Shown here piece by piece: positions 32,959-41,986 of a stretch of DNA of 64,000 nt. The position numbers and the translations under genes are program-made. Source of the DNA: Streptomyces sp. Ag109_O5-1 (GTDB lineage Bacteria > Actinomycetota > Actinomycetes > Streptomycetales > Streptomycetaceae); contig NZ_RKQF01000001.1 of assembly GCF_003814875.1 (NCBI RefSeq), positions 5,518,001 through 5,582,000 on the forward strand. The letters are read 5' to 3'. The notes beneath the pieces were generated by a model. That model saw only the letters and a program-made list of their open reading frames with translations, searched no databases and was not told where the DNA came from. Positions within the stretch are counted from its first letter, which is position 1; each line of letters begins with the position of its first letter.

Positions 32959-33852
32959 TCAGATGACAGGCGGGCGTCCGAGCCGGGTGAGCCGCCAGAC
33001 CGTGCGCCAGCGCATGGGCCGACGCTCGCCGGCGGGTTCGCGTATCCCCTCCACGAAACCCCCGAACCAGGCCCGCAGCCCGCCCGTCGAACGGGTGCGC
33101 AGCAGCGTGATCGCCGTCCACACGGCCAGATGCACCGGGATCAGCGGCAGCGGCAGCCGACGGCGGGTCAGCCAGACCCGGTTGCGGGCGGTGACCCGGA
33201 AGTAGACGGCGTGCCGCGCGGGCGAGGTCCGGGGGTGCTGGAGGAGCAGTTCGGGCGCGTAGCGGATCTTCCAGTCGGCATCGGCGGCCCGCCAGGCGAG
33301 GTCGGTCTCCTCGTGGGCGAAGAAGAACCGGGCGGGCCAGTCGCCGATCTCGGCGAGCATGGTCATGCGCAGGGCGTGCCCGCCGCCGAGGAAGTTGGTG
33401 ACGTAACCCCCGCGCATCGGGTCGGCGTTGCCGACGCGCGGCACGTGCCGCTGCTGGGTCTCGCCGTGCTCGTCCGCGATCCGGAAGCCGACGATGCCGA
33501 GACGGGGTTCGGCCGCGAACAGGTCGCGGACGTGCCGGAGCACCTCGACGTCGACGAGCACCCCGTCGTCGTCCAGTTCGACAACGACGTCCACGTCGCC
33601 GTACTCACGCAGCCTGGCGAGGGCGACATTGCGGCCGCCGGGACAGCCGAGGTTCTCCTCGACGTCGATGACGGTGACCTCGCCGGGAAGGTCGAGGCGG
33701 CGGGCGTACTCGGGCAGCGGGCAGCCGTTGCCGACGATCACGATGCGGGCCGGGGCGAGGTCCTGTTTGGCGACGGACCTGAGCAGGGCGTCGACTTCGT
33801 CGGGCCGGTTCCCCATGGTCACCACGGCAACCGCGAGCCTCGGCTCCGCCAT
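32959..33852 (-). CDS. Family 2 glycosyltransferase
   Basis: A 297-residue GT-A fold glycosyltransferase. It has the nucleotide-binding start LAVAVVTMGNRPDEVDALLRS, a catalytic-metal motif in VVVELDDDGVLVD near residue 97, and an acceptor-side segment FFFAHEETDLAWRAADADW near residue 195 typical of rhamnosyl- or galactofuranosyl-like GT2 enzymes. A basic C-terminus with one possible membrane-associated helix (LIPVHLAVWTAITLL) suggests membrane contact. ATG 33852 follows GAGG; GTG 33861 is possible. No partner sugar-nucleotide genes are nearby, so the product is unknown. Confidence 0.88.
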   Translation of the reverse strand: MAEPRLAVAVVTMGNRPDEVDALLRSVAKQDLAPARIVIVGNGCPLPEYARRLDLPGEVTVIDVEENLGCPGGRNVALARLREYGDVDVVVELDDDGVLVDVEVLRHVRDLFAAEPRLGIVGFRIADEHGETQQRHVPRVGNADPMRGGYVTNFLGGGHALRMTMLAEIGDWPARFFFAHEETDLAWRAADADWKIRYAPELLLQHPRTSPARHAVYFRVTARNRVWLTRRRLPLPLIPVHLAVWTAITLLRTRSTGGLRAWFGGFVEGIREPAGERRPMRWRTVWRLTRLGRPPVI

Positions 33853-33957
33853 CTCCCTCACCTCATCCGGCCGACGGCGGTGCCCGCGCCCTGACCGCGC
33901 GACACTCGTCGTTCACCAAGATGTTGCCCCAGGTGCGCCGGTACTCCTGACTTCGAT

Positions 33958-35730
33958 TTAGTTTGCAGCCCTTTTACGGTGATTTTCCTTGTGCCGGACG
34001 AACAGCTCGCGGGCGATCCGGCGGTTGGTCAGCCCGGTCGCCGCGAGCTGAGCCACGGCGTGCTCCTACGGGGTGAGCCCGTCCGGCGCACGCACCCCAA
34101 CATCGCCGCAACTTCGGCCGAGCAGCCCGGGCAGGTCGGCCGCGTGGTCCTGGTCGCAGGCGGGCAGCGGCCGTAACGCGGCAACGGCCTCGGCGGACCG
34201 GCCGCGCACGGTTGCCAGGAACGCCCGGGCGCACGCGGTATGACAGTGCGCCGCGCCGATGGGTTCCGTATGGTCCGGCGCGGTCACCGCGCAGCGCAGC
34301 ATGCGGACGGCGGGAGCGGTGCTCGAATGCCGTAGCGCCGCCTCCGCCCACTGGCGGGCCGCCTCCCCGCGCCCATCCAGCGAGATGCCCTCGGGCCCCC
34401 AGGGCACGAAGTGCAGGAGCGCCTTCAGGTCGTCACCGGACGGGTCCTGCCCGGCTGCCTCGTCGGGTGCCCTGTGGGCGGTGACGACGACGCACTCGCC
34501 GTCCGCGGGATCGCCGAACCGGCCCAGCGCGGTGGAGAATCCGCGTTCCACGGTGGTGCCCCGCCACTGTGCCGCAGCGTTGCCGATCCGCTGCCGCTCC
34601 GTCGCGTCCAGTTCGGCGACCCGGCGCACCCGGCAGACGTAGCCGGCACGTTCGATCCTCTTCACCATCTGCCGGACGTTGCGCATGGCCCGGCCCGACA
34701 GCGAGAAGTCGGACGTGTCGACCACCGCCTCGTCGCCCAGCTCCAGCGCGTCGAGTCCGGCCTCCCTGGCCCAGATCTCCCCGCCAGTCTCACTGCAGCC
34801 CACGACGGCGGGCACCCAGGCGTGCTCGCGGGCCTCGGCCATGAAGGCATGGATGGCGCCCGGCCATGCCTCGACGTCGCCGAGCGGGTCGCCGGAGGCC
34901 AGCATGACCCCCGAGACCACCCGGTAGGCGATCGCGGCCTTCCCCGAGGGGGAGAACACCACGCTCTTGTCGTGCCGCAGCGCGAAGTAGCCCAGGGAGT
35001 CGCGGGCACCGTAACGATCGAGCAGCGCTCGCACCCGCGACTCGTCCTCCGCCGTCAACTCCGGTTTCGGCGTCTCCGGGCGCAGCGCGAGCCAGACGGT
35101 GGTCAGCGCCGTCAGCAGGCCGAGGGCACCCAGCGAGTAGCCCACCAGCTCGGCGATCCGGGCCGAGGTGTACCGGACCGGCCCCTCGAAGCCGAACAGC
35201 CCGTACAGCACGTGCTCCAGCCGCTGCGGGAAGCCGTACGGCCGGCGCTCGCTCGACGGGTGGACGCTGACGATGAGCAGGCCGAGCAGGACGCTGACAC
35301 CGCCGAGACCGAGCAGGCCGACGAGCGCTCGTAGCCGGGTGCGCGGGTCGGCCTTGGCGTAGAACTCACGCCGGTGGACCACGATCGCCCCCAGCAGCAC
35401 CAGCGCGATCACCGCCGTGACCAGCTGGTGGCGGTGCAGCAGGTGAAGCGCCGCGCTCACCGGAAGCAGCACGACCACCGCGCGCCAGGCCCGGCGCTTG
35501 CGGCGGCGCAGCGCGTGGGCCAGCAGGATCAGCAGCAGTCCGCTGGTCAGCTGGCCCACCGTGGCCAGGGTGGTCACCCCGCCCGGAAGCTCACCGAGCC
35601 AGCCGTGCACCCGGGAGTGCCGGAAGCCGGGGAAGAGGGCACTCACCAGATCCAGGACACCGATCAGCCGGCAGACATGGCCCGCCACCGACGGAACCCA
35701 TGGCCGTCCGTTCCGATAACGCTCGTTCAT
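33958..35730 (-). pseudogene. Chimeric pseudogene: DUF2156 (MprF-like) N-part fused to a LuxR regulator tail
   Basis: Residues 1-450 match the actinobacterial DUF2156/phosphatidylglycerol lysyltransferase-like protein: about six transmembrane helices, then the GNAT-like domain with YFALRHDKSVVFSPSGKAA near residue 245, up to LLHFVPWGPEGISLD. At about 34375 the sequence jumps to GRGEAARQWAEAALRHS and then resembles the C-terminal part of a LuxR-type regulator. A TAG at 34066-34068 interrupts its helix-turn-helix (LTP-stop-EHAVAQLAATGLTNRRIA), where CAG (Gln) is expected, and the remnant ends abnormally at TAA 33958-33960. The last third of the acyltransferase-like domain is missing. A deletion joining two same-strand genes explains this best. 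Confidence 0.75.
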
Positions 35731-36118
35731 AGTGCAACCCTAGAGGCCGGAAAGGACGAAAAGCCCCTCTCTTGTCTGCCCATTTCAAGATGCGTTAGCG
35801 CGGGTTTAGTTTCCTCTCGAAAATCCCACCTGAAGGTAAAGGTTTCGTGATCCGAAGTGGGCACCTGAACGCCAATGACCTGCATGAACCATCAGTAACC
35901 CCCCTGGATTTGAGCTTTAACTGAGCTTGGAGCATGCAGCTCCGTTTGATGGGTGCGAAATCCGTTGAGCATCCCGTGAAGTCATGGTTAGAGTGAAGCC
36001 ACTCCCCGGATACACAAGGCATTAAACGTGCCATGCCGCACCCCGGGAGAAAGTGCGCACTTGTCTGCGAATCGATTCGCACATCCTCTTTAATTCTCAC
36101 CACTCGAAGGGAACCACC
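35731..36118. other. 388-bp intergenic region upstream of the small secreted protein gene
   Basis: It separates the leftward pseudogene from the rightward small-protein gene and is clearly more AT-rich than its surroundings. No ORF is credible. It holds a candidate promoter at 35965-35994 and a long untranslated leader with CGAATCGATTCG (36068-36079), a perfect 12-bp palindrome. Confidence 0.6.
35965..35994 (+). promoter_or_regulatory. Candidate promoter of the small secreted protein gene
   Basis: TTGAGC at 35965-35970 and TAGAGT at 35989-35994 are separated by 18 bp, close to the housekeeping consensus. It would give a leader of about 118 nt. Assigned by pattern only. Confidence 0.35.
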
Positions 36119-36487
36119 ATGAACGGCAAGCGTGCCGTCGCCGGTGCGGTCATCGCGGCTCTCGCCGCGGTCGGCACCGCGGGTCTCACCACGTCCAGCG
36201 CGTCGGCTGCCTCCCTGCCGCAGCACAAGGCCGCCGCCCAGCACTCGGTCGCCACCGCCCACGTCCTGGGCAAGGGTGTGCAGCCGCAGTTCTGGCACGG
36301 GATCGCCCAGAGCGTCGCCGCGGCGACGGTCGTCAAGGCGACCGAATTTGTCACGACGAAGCTCCCCAAGTCGAGCGACTCCTCGTCGTCCAGCGAGTCC
36401 TCGTCGTCCTCCAGCGGTGGCCCGGCTCTCAGCGCCAAGTCGCTGCATGGCGTCATCCCGGGCGACACCGCCTACGACGCCAACTGA
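36119..36487 (+). CDS. Small secreted protein, candidate exported peptide precursor
   Basis: A 122-residue protein with a Sec signal peptide (MNGKRAV, hydrophobic core AGAVIAALAAVGTAGL, cleavage likely after ASA near residue 30). The mature part has no cysteine. It contains a mildly hydrophobic segment (PQFWHGIAQSVAAATVVKA), a serine run with one glutamate (about residues 86-98) and a short tail ending GDTAYDAN. ATG 36119 follows GAAGGGA. I recognise no family. It precedes the DUF5819-HTTM-M23 genes in the same direction but is separated by 386 bp with strong hairpins, so cotranscription is uncertain. Confidence 0.75.
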   Translation: MNGKRAVAGAVIAALAAVGTAGLTTSSASAASLPQHKAAAQHSVATAHVLGKGVQPQFWHGIAQSVAAATVVKATEFVTTKLPKSSDSSSSSESSSSSSGGPALSAKSLHGVIPGDTAYDAN

Positions 36488-36640
36488 CCGTCAGGCCCCG
36501 AGTTCCACCACGCCGCACGATGTGCGGCAGCGCGACGCCCACCAGCGCCGGCCGACCACCGGCGCCGCGCGACATGTGGCGCCGGCGGACGTCCAGCCCA
36601 GGCGGAGCACGGCACCGCCGGGGTGGCGGGGTCGTACACC

Positions 36641-36775
36641 ATCCGGTATCGAACGGCCATCGATGCCGGATGGCATGACCACCGCATGACCGGTGGTGCG
36701 AGTGACATGCGGTGCCGGGTGACCACACACACCGCCTGGCCCCCGGTGCCGGGGCGGGGCGCCCCGCCCCGGCAC
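36641..36775 (+). other. Three consecutive hairpins between the small-protein gene and the DUF5819 gene
   Basis: Hairpin 1: ATCCGGTATCGA (36641-36652) with 36660-36671, one G-U pair. Hairpin 2: ACCACCG (36678-36684) with CGGTGGT (36691-36697). Hairpin 3: a 30-bp perfect palindrome with no loop at 36746-36775, arm GTGCCGGGGCGGGGC. The third probably stops or attenuates transcription before the DUF5819 operon. The rest of the 386-bp gap (36488-36873) shows no credible ORF, only a T-run at about 36800. Confidence 0.65.
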
Positions 36776-36873
36776 ACAGTGTCGCCCGAACCTACCGCCC
36801 CTTTTTTCGAACTTTTCGATCTTTCCCGAATCGACCGACCTGGATGTCGGCCCCACCTGGAGTGTGGACAGCG

Positions 36874-37584
36874 ATGAGAGTTCTCGCGCGCTCGCGCGAA
36901 TCGGAGGGAGCACCCCGGACGGCGAGCGGGCCGCTCCCGCTCAGGGTACGGATCAGTGCGCTGACCGCCCTCGCGGCCGCAGCGGTGTACTGCCTGTGCT
37001 GCCTGGCGTACAACGCCCCCGACTCCCCGGCGAAGGACCGTGTCAAGGGCCCGGTCACGGCTCTCATGAACCCGGTCTTCTGGCAGGACTGGCAGTTGTT
37101 CGGACCCACCCCGGGAAACAGTGACGACCTCATATACCTACGTGTCCGGATGACGCTTCCCGGCTCCGGACAGACCGTGGAGTCGAGTCCCGTCGAGATC
37201 GAGCAGGCCATCGACAGATCACCACGCGACTTCCGCCTGAACCCGACGAAACTGCCCGGCGTGCTGCTCGCGTTCGATGCCGACGCCAACCGGTACGCGG
37301 GGATCGCGAACAAGCTCCAGAAACTGCCCGCGGCCGAGCGTGAGGCAGCCCGCAAACGTCTCGACGAACAGTTCAAGCCGAACTTCGAGGAGATGCAGCG
37401 GTTCTTCTCCGTACAGGCGAAGACGCTCTACCCCGGCGCGCGGATCGGCGCCGTCCAGGCGACCTTCAAGACCCGGCCCATCGTTCCGTTCTCGGCGCGG
37501 TACGCGGTACCCAAGCCGTCGCAGCACGAGCACGGGGTCCTGGCGACGTCGTGGCTGACCTACATACCGGGGGTGGCGGAGTGA
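36874..37584 (+). CDS. DUF5819 family protein (SdpA-like position)
   Basis: A 236-residue protein with a basic N-terminus, one transmembrane helix at about residues 27-47 (ISALTALAAAAVYCLCCLAYN) and an extracytoplasmic remainder. NPVFWQDWQLFGPTPG near residue 67 is the hallmark aromatic segment of this family and resembles the FxQxWxxFxPxP region of SdpA-type proteins. A helical, charged part follows (KLQKLPAAEREAARKRLDEQ). Its stop codon overlaps the GTG of the HTTM gene (GTGA, 37581-37584), indicating tight coupling. In Bacillus, SdpA works with the HTTM protein SdpB to mature the SdpC toxin. Confidence 0.8.
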   Translation: MRVLARSRESEGAPRTASGPLPLRVRISALTALAAAAVYCLCCLAYNAPDSPAKDRVKGPVTALMNPVFWQDWQLFGPTPGNSDDLIYLRVRMTLPGSGQTVESSPVEIEQAIDRSPRDFRLNPTKLPGVLLAFDADANRYAGIANKLQKLPAAEREAARKRLDEQFKPNFEEMQRFFSVQAKTLYPGARIGAVQATFKTRPIVPFSARYAVPKPSQHEHGVLATSWLTYIPGVAE

Positions 37585-38630
37585 CCGGCGTGTTCACCCT
37601 GCTGGGCAGGATGTGGCAGGACGGCACGGCTCGGCTGGACGCGGTGCTGCTGCGCCTCGCGACCAGGAGGCACCGGCTGATCGGCGTGGCCATTCTCCGT
37701 GTCGCCGTCGGCTTCGCCACCGTTCTGTACTGCCTGTCCGACTACTCGAAGCGGCGCTTCCTGTGGGGACCGGACTCCTACGACTCGATCTCCACGGCGA
37801 AGGCCGCCCTGCCGCGATGGAACTTCTCGATCTTCCTGTGGAGTCATTCCACGCTCTGGTTCGAGATCGTCTTCCACGCCGCGATCCTGGTCGCCCTGGC
37901 CTTCATGATCTTCGGCGGCCGGGCGCTCACCCTGGTGCAGGCCGTGATGATGTGGTCGCTGCACAACCGCAACCAGGACATCCTGGAGGGCGGTGACAAC
38001 CTCGCCCAGATCCTCATCCTGTTCATGGTCTTCACCGTCTCCAACGCCTACTTCGCGCCCGGCGCGAAGCAGCGGCGCGCACGGATGCGGGAGCAGGAAC
38101 AGCCGACGGTCCCCACCGTGCTGCACAACCTGGCCGCCTTTCTCATCGTCTTCCAGACCGCGGTGCTGTACTTCGCCGCCGGCTACTGGAAGATCACGGG
38201 GAAGATGTGGCAGGACGGCGTGGCCATGTACTACATCAGCCGGATCACCGGCTTCGAGATGTCGTCGGCCTATGCGCATCTCATGAACAACGCCTTCGTG
38301 GGCACCGCCGTCTGCTACTTCACGATCTTCATCGAACTCGCGCTGCCCTTCGCCATCCTGTCCGCCCGCCCGTGGGTCCGGAAGGCCAACACCGTGGCCC
38401 TGGAGTGCCTGCACCTGGGCATCATGGCCTTCATGGGCCTCATATGCTTCGGCCTGCTGATGATCGGCGCGGACTGCACCTGCCTGCGTGACGACGACTA
38501 CCGGTCGCTTGCCCGGCGCTTCCGGTCCGTCAAGGGCCGGCTGTCGCAACGTCGTTGGGCACCGCTGCCCACAGGCGGAATGACCCCCGTGGCCATGGTG
38601 GCCGGACAGGATGGTGCGGCCAATGCGTGA
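37581..38630 (+). CDS. HTTM-domain membrane protein (SdpB / VKGC-like)
   Basis: A 349-residue polytopic membrane protein of the horizontally transferred transmembrane (HTTM) family, related to vitamin K-dependent gamma-carboxylase. Family hallmarks are WSLHNRNQDILEGGDNLAQ near residue 123 and LYFAAGYWKITGKMWQDG near residue 197, with about six to eight transmembrane helices. A short cysteine motif (GADCTCLRDD) lies near residue 302. GTG 37581 overlaps the preceding stop codon and the 3' end overlaps the next gene by 8 bp, so three genes form one translationally coupled unit. SdpB of Bacillus is the best-studied relative. Confidence 0.88.
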   Translation: MTGVFTLLGRMWQDGTARLDAVLLRLATRRHRLIGVAILRVAVGFATVLYCLSDYSKRRFLWGPDSYDSISTAKAALPRWNFSIFLWSHSTLWFEIVFHAAILVALAFMIFGGRALTLVQAVMMWSLHNRNQDILEGGDNLAQILILFMVFTVSNAYFAPGAKQRRARMREQEQPTVPTVLHNLAAFLIVFQTAVLYFAAGYWKITGKMWQDGVAMYYISRITGFEMSSAYAHLMNNAFVGTAVCYFTIFIELALPFAILSARPWVRKANTVALECLHLGIMAFMGLICFGLLMIGADCTCLRDDDYRSLARRFRSVKGRLSQRRWAPLPTGGMTPVAMVAGQDGAANA

Positions 38631-39873
38631 CACGACCGGGGAATCGGCGACGCCCCGCCAGGCGGGGCGGCCGGACCCCCGGCCGGCAGGTGCCGCGGCG
38701 CAAGCCCTGTACCGCTTCCTCACCGCCGAGGCCGCCGACCGGGAGCGTCTCGCGCCGCGCGTGGTCGCCGCCGTGGGCCGCGCACGGCTCGACGAGATCG
38801 TGGACGTCACGCTCGCGCGCATCGGAGACGTCACCGGCATACGCGACAGCCGCGACGGCCTGGTGATCGAGGGCACCACCGGCCGAACCCTCGCCTTCGC
38901 CGTCAGCCAGGACGGCCTGCGACTCGACGAGTTCCTGATCCAGCCGGGGGCGTACCGGCCACCGCGCCTGCGCATCCCGCCGGAGGTGCGCGGAGCGTTC
39001 GGGTGGATCGTCCTGGCACTGTTGCTCGTCCTGCGCATCGAAGCGTGCTGGGAGGCACCCTCCCGCATCGTCTGGTGCGGGAGGGTGCTCATGGTGGTGG
39101 CCGGCTACGTGGTCCTGGAGGGCCGGTTCACCCCCGCTCGGCTCCCGTGGTGGATCCGCCGGCCCGTGGAGGCCGGGGCGCTCGTCGCTCTTGCCTCCGC
39201 GTGGCGTCTGCCCGGGCTGCCCGTCTCCGGTGGCAATGCCGCCGAACCCGTCGTGGGCCTCGTCCTGGTCGGCGTCTTCGGCGCGTTGCTCGTCCGGGCA
39301 CGACGCCACCGCTGGGGAACGGTCGTCTCCCGCCCTCTCGTGTTCCCCCTGCGGGGCGGCAGTTGGTACATCGCGCAGGGCGGAGGACGCGGCCTCAACC
39401 ACCATTTCGCCTTCCCCGAACAGCGGGGTGCCCTGGACATCCTCCAGGTCGGCCCCGGCGGTGCACGGGCGCGCCACCGCGCCCGACGCGACCGCGCGGG
39501 CGGAAAGAACACGAGCTATCTCGTGTACGGGCAGCCCGTGCACGCCCCCTGCGACGGTACGGTCGTCTCCGCCGCCGACCACATCGACGACCAGGAACCC
39601 GGCCTCATCCGCTACCAGCCCCGTTACGGCAACCACGTGTGGATCGACACGGGCGCCGAGATCGTCAAGCTGGTCCATCTGCGCCCCGGCACCGTGACCG
39701 TGGCCAAGGGCGACACCGTGCGCGCCGGGCAGGTGCTCGGCGAGGTCGGCAACTCGGGCAACAGCACCGAGCCGCACCTGCACATCCACGCCGAACGCGA
39801 CGGCGTCGGCCTCGACCTGGAGTTCGAGGGGGTCTCGGGCCCGCTGTGCCGGGGCCGGACCGTCCGCTCGTAG
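38623..39873 (+). CDS. Membrane-anchored M23 family metallopeptidase
   Basis: A 416-residue protein. Residues 1-125 form a soluble N-terminal domain of unknown type (LARIGDVTGIRDSRDGLVIEG). About four transmembrane helices follow at 127-230, then an exported M23 (LytM/lysostaphin-like) zinc peptidase. Metal ligands are NHHFAFPEQRGALDIL (H and D) and PHLHIHAERDG (HxH). M23 enzymes cut glycine-containing or stem peptides of cell wall. The N-terminal domain and helices are unusual for the family. ATG 38623 overlaps the HTTM stop codon by 8 bp; ATG 38611 is a weaker alternative. Confidence 0.87.
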   Translation: MRDTTGESATPRQAGRPDPRPAGAAAQALYRFLTAEAADRERLAPRVVAAVGRARLDEIVDVTLARIGDVTGIRDSRDGLVIEGTTGRTLAFAVSQDGLRLDEFLIQPGAYRPPRLRIPPEVRGAFGWIVLALLLVLRIEACWEAPSRIVWCGRVLMVVAGYVVLEGRFTPARLPWWIRRPVEAGALVALASAWRLPGLPVSGGNAAEPVVGLVLVGVFGALLVRARRHRWGTVVSRPLVFPLRGGSWYIAQGGGRGLNHHFAFPEQRGALDILQVGPGGARARHRARRDRAGGKNTSYLVYGQPVHAPCDGTVVSAADHIDDQEPGLIRYQPRYGNHVWIDTGAEIVKLVHLRPGTVTVAKGDTVRAGQVLGEVGNSGNSTEPHLHIHAERDGVGLDLEFEGVSGPLCRGRTVRS

Positions 39874-39997
39874 ACCACGCCACGCCCTTCATCACGGCAG
39901 GCAGCCCTCCGGCCCGCACGGACGACGTGCCCGGGCCCGGGCCGCCTCGTCACGTCCTGCGCATCCTCGGCACCCCCTCACCAGAAGGTCTTCACCC

Positions 39998-41986
39998 GTG
40001 CCCCTCCACGCCCCCATACGCCCGCTGCGCCGTCTGCGCGGCTCGGTGGTCGCGGCTTCCTGCGCCGCCCTGCTGTGCACCGCCGGATTCCTGCCCACCG
40101 CCCACGCCGCCGACCGGCATCCGCTCATGGGATCCCGGCCCGCCTACGCGGCGCCGGCCGCCGACGCGGGACCAGTGCCCGGCGACCGGCGCGTCAGCGC
40201 ACGGCTCTACCTCAACTCCCGTGATCCGCAAGGCCTGGCGGCGTTCCTGCGCGATGTCACCGACCCCCGCAGCCCGCACTACCGGCACTTCCTCACGCCC
40301 GCGCAGTACCAGCGCCGCTTCGGCCCGGCCGACCGTCAGATCCAGACCGTCACGGCATGGCTGGCCAGGTCCGGGTTCACCGTCACCGGCCGCAACGCCC
40401 ACTATCTGCGGATCGGGGGCCCCGCCCGCGCCGTCCGGCAGGCCTTCGGCACGAGCCTGCATCGCTACCGCACCGGACGCGACACCATCGACGCCCCCTC
40501 GGCCGACCTCAGCGTGCCCGCCTCCCTCGGCTCCGCCGTGCTCGGTGTCACCGGCCTGTCCCTCCCCGGCGCGGCCCGCCCGCTGTCCACCCCGGCGCCC
40601 GCCCTCGACGTACCCGCCGACGGTGCCGTCTGCTCCGGCCACTTCGGGCAGAAGCCCGCCACGAACTTGCCTGAGGCGTACGGCAGGACCTCCACCTACG
40701 CGCCCTGCCCCTACACCCCCGCCCAGCTGCGTCACGCCTACGGCGCGGGCGGCAGAGGCAGCGCCACCGGCCGCGGCGCCACCGTCGCCGTCGTCGACGC
40801 CTACGGATCGCCGGACATGGCCGCCGACACGGCCCGCTACGCCCGCGCCACCGGCGACCGTCCTTTCCGGCCGGGCCAGTACCGCGAGCAGGTCACCCCC
40901 TCCCAGTGGCAGATCGGCGACGCGTGCGCGCCTCCGCGCACCTGGGCCGGCGAGCAGGCTCTCGACATCGACCTCGCCCACGGCCTCGCCCCGGACGCGA
41001 ACGTCCTCTACGTCGGCGCGAACTCCTGCCTCGACGACGACCTGATGAACGCCGAGTCGTATGTCATCGACGGCCGCCGGGCGGACGTCATCTCGAACTC
41101 CTGGGCCGAGATCATCCACTCCGACCCGGGGCACCTCACCCCTACCCTGGTCGCCGCGTGGAACCTGCTCTTCCAACAGGCCGCCGCCGAAGGCATCGGG
41201 GTCTACTTCGCGGCGGGTGACTGCGGCGACTCCTCGCCCCAGGCAGCTCTGACCGGGGTCAACTGCGACCCGAAGACCACCCGCGCCCAGGCCGACTTCC
41301 CCAGCGGCTCCCCGTGGGTCACCTCGGTCGGCGGCACCACCCTCGCCTTGGACCGGCACGGCGACTACGCCTGGGAGACCAGCATGGGCGACGAGTTGTC
41401 CATCCGCACCGACAAGGGCAAGGGACCCTGGGGACCCGTCCCCGGCGTCTTCGCCTTCGGCGGCGGAGGAGGAGCGAGCGACTTCCCGCAGCCCTGGTAC
41501 CAGCGCGACCGCGGCACCGGCGACACCGGGCACCGCACGACTCCCGACGTCGCGATGGAGGGTGACGGAGCACTGCCCGTACTGGTCGGGTTCACCGACG
41601 CCGGAACCTTCCACCTCATCGGATTCGGCGGCACATCGGCGGCGACCCCCGCCTTCGCCGCCCTGCAGGCCGACGCGGAACAAGCCTCCGGGCACCGGAT
41701 CGGCTTCGCCAACCCGCTCCTGTACGCACTCTCCGGTTCCCGCACCCAGGTCTTCCACGACGTCACCGACCGGCCCGCGAACGCCGGATCCTCGCCCCTC
41801 ACCGTGGTCCGCGACGAGGGCCCCGACACCGACACCTCCACCGGCGCCCAGCGCTACATCCTCTACACGCTCGGCCATGACTTCGGCCTGCCCGCGCACC
41901 GCGGCTACGACGACGCCACGGGCCTGGGCTCCCCCGCCCCGGGATACCTGCGCTGGTTCCAGCACACCAAGGGCGCCCTGCGGTGA
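39998..41986 (+). CDS. Secreted S53 family serine-carboxyl peptidase (sedolisin)
   Basis: A 662-residue secreted protease with a signal peptide cleaved after AHA near residue 37, an activation prodomain to about residue 190 (SRDPQGLAAFLRDVTDPRSPHYRHFL), and a sedolisin catalytic domain. The catalytic Glu and Asp are in EQALDIDLAHGLAPDANV near residue 319, and the nucleophile serine is in FGGTSAATPAFAAL near residue 546. A calcium-binding aspartate region (FHDVTDRPANAG) follows. These enzymes work at acid pH. Its stop overlaps the GTG of the oxidoreductase gene, and it starts 124 bp after the M23 gene. Confidence 0.9.
   Translation: MPLHAPIRPLRRLRGSVVAASCAALLCTAGFLPTAHAADRHPLMGSRPAYAAPAADAGPVPGDRRVSARLYLNSRDPQGLAAFLRDVTDPRSPHYRHFLTPAQYQRRFGPADRQIQTVTAWLARSGFTVTGRNAHYLRIGGPARAVRQAFGTSLHRYRTGRDTIDAPSADLSVPASLGSAVLGVTGLSLPGAARPLSTPAPALDVPADGAVCSGHFGQKPATNLPEAYGRTSTYAPCPYTPAQLRHAYGAGGRGSATGRGATVAVVDAYGSPDMAADTARYARATGDRPFRPGQYREQVTPSQWQIGDACAPPRTWAGEQALDIDLAHGLAPDANVLYVGANSCLDDDLMNAESYVIDGRRADVISNSWAEIIHSDPGHLTPTLVAAWNLLFQQAAAEGIGVYFAAGDCGDSSPQAALTGVNCDPKTTRAQADFPSGSPWVTSVGGTTLALDRHGDYAWETSMGDELSIRTDKGKGPWGPVPGVFAFGGGGGASDFPQPWYQRDRGTGDTGHRTTPDVAMEGDGALPVLVGFTDAGTFHLIGFGGTSAATPAFAALQADAEQASGHRIGFANPLLYALSGSRTQVFHDVTDRPANAGSSPLTVVRDEGPDTDTSTGAQRYILYTLGHDFGLPAHRGYDDATGLGSPAPGYLRWFQHTKGALR

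Noticed and set aside
36119..36487. Lanthipeptide or other thioether peptide precursor
   Set aside because: The product has no cysteine and no lanthionine synthetase or radical SAM gene is nearby.
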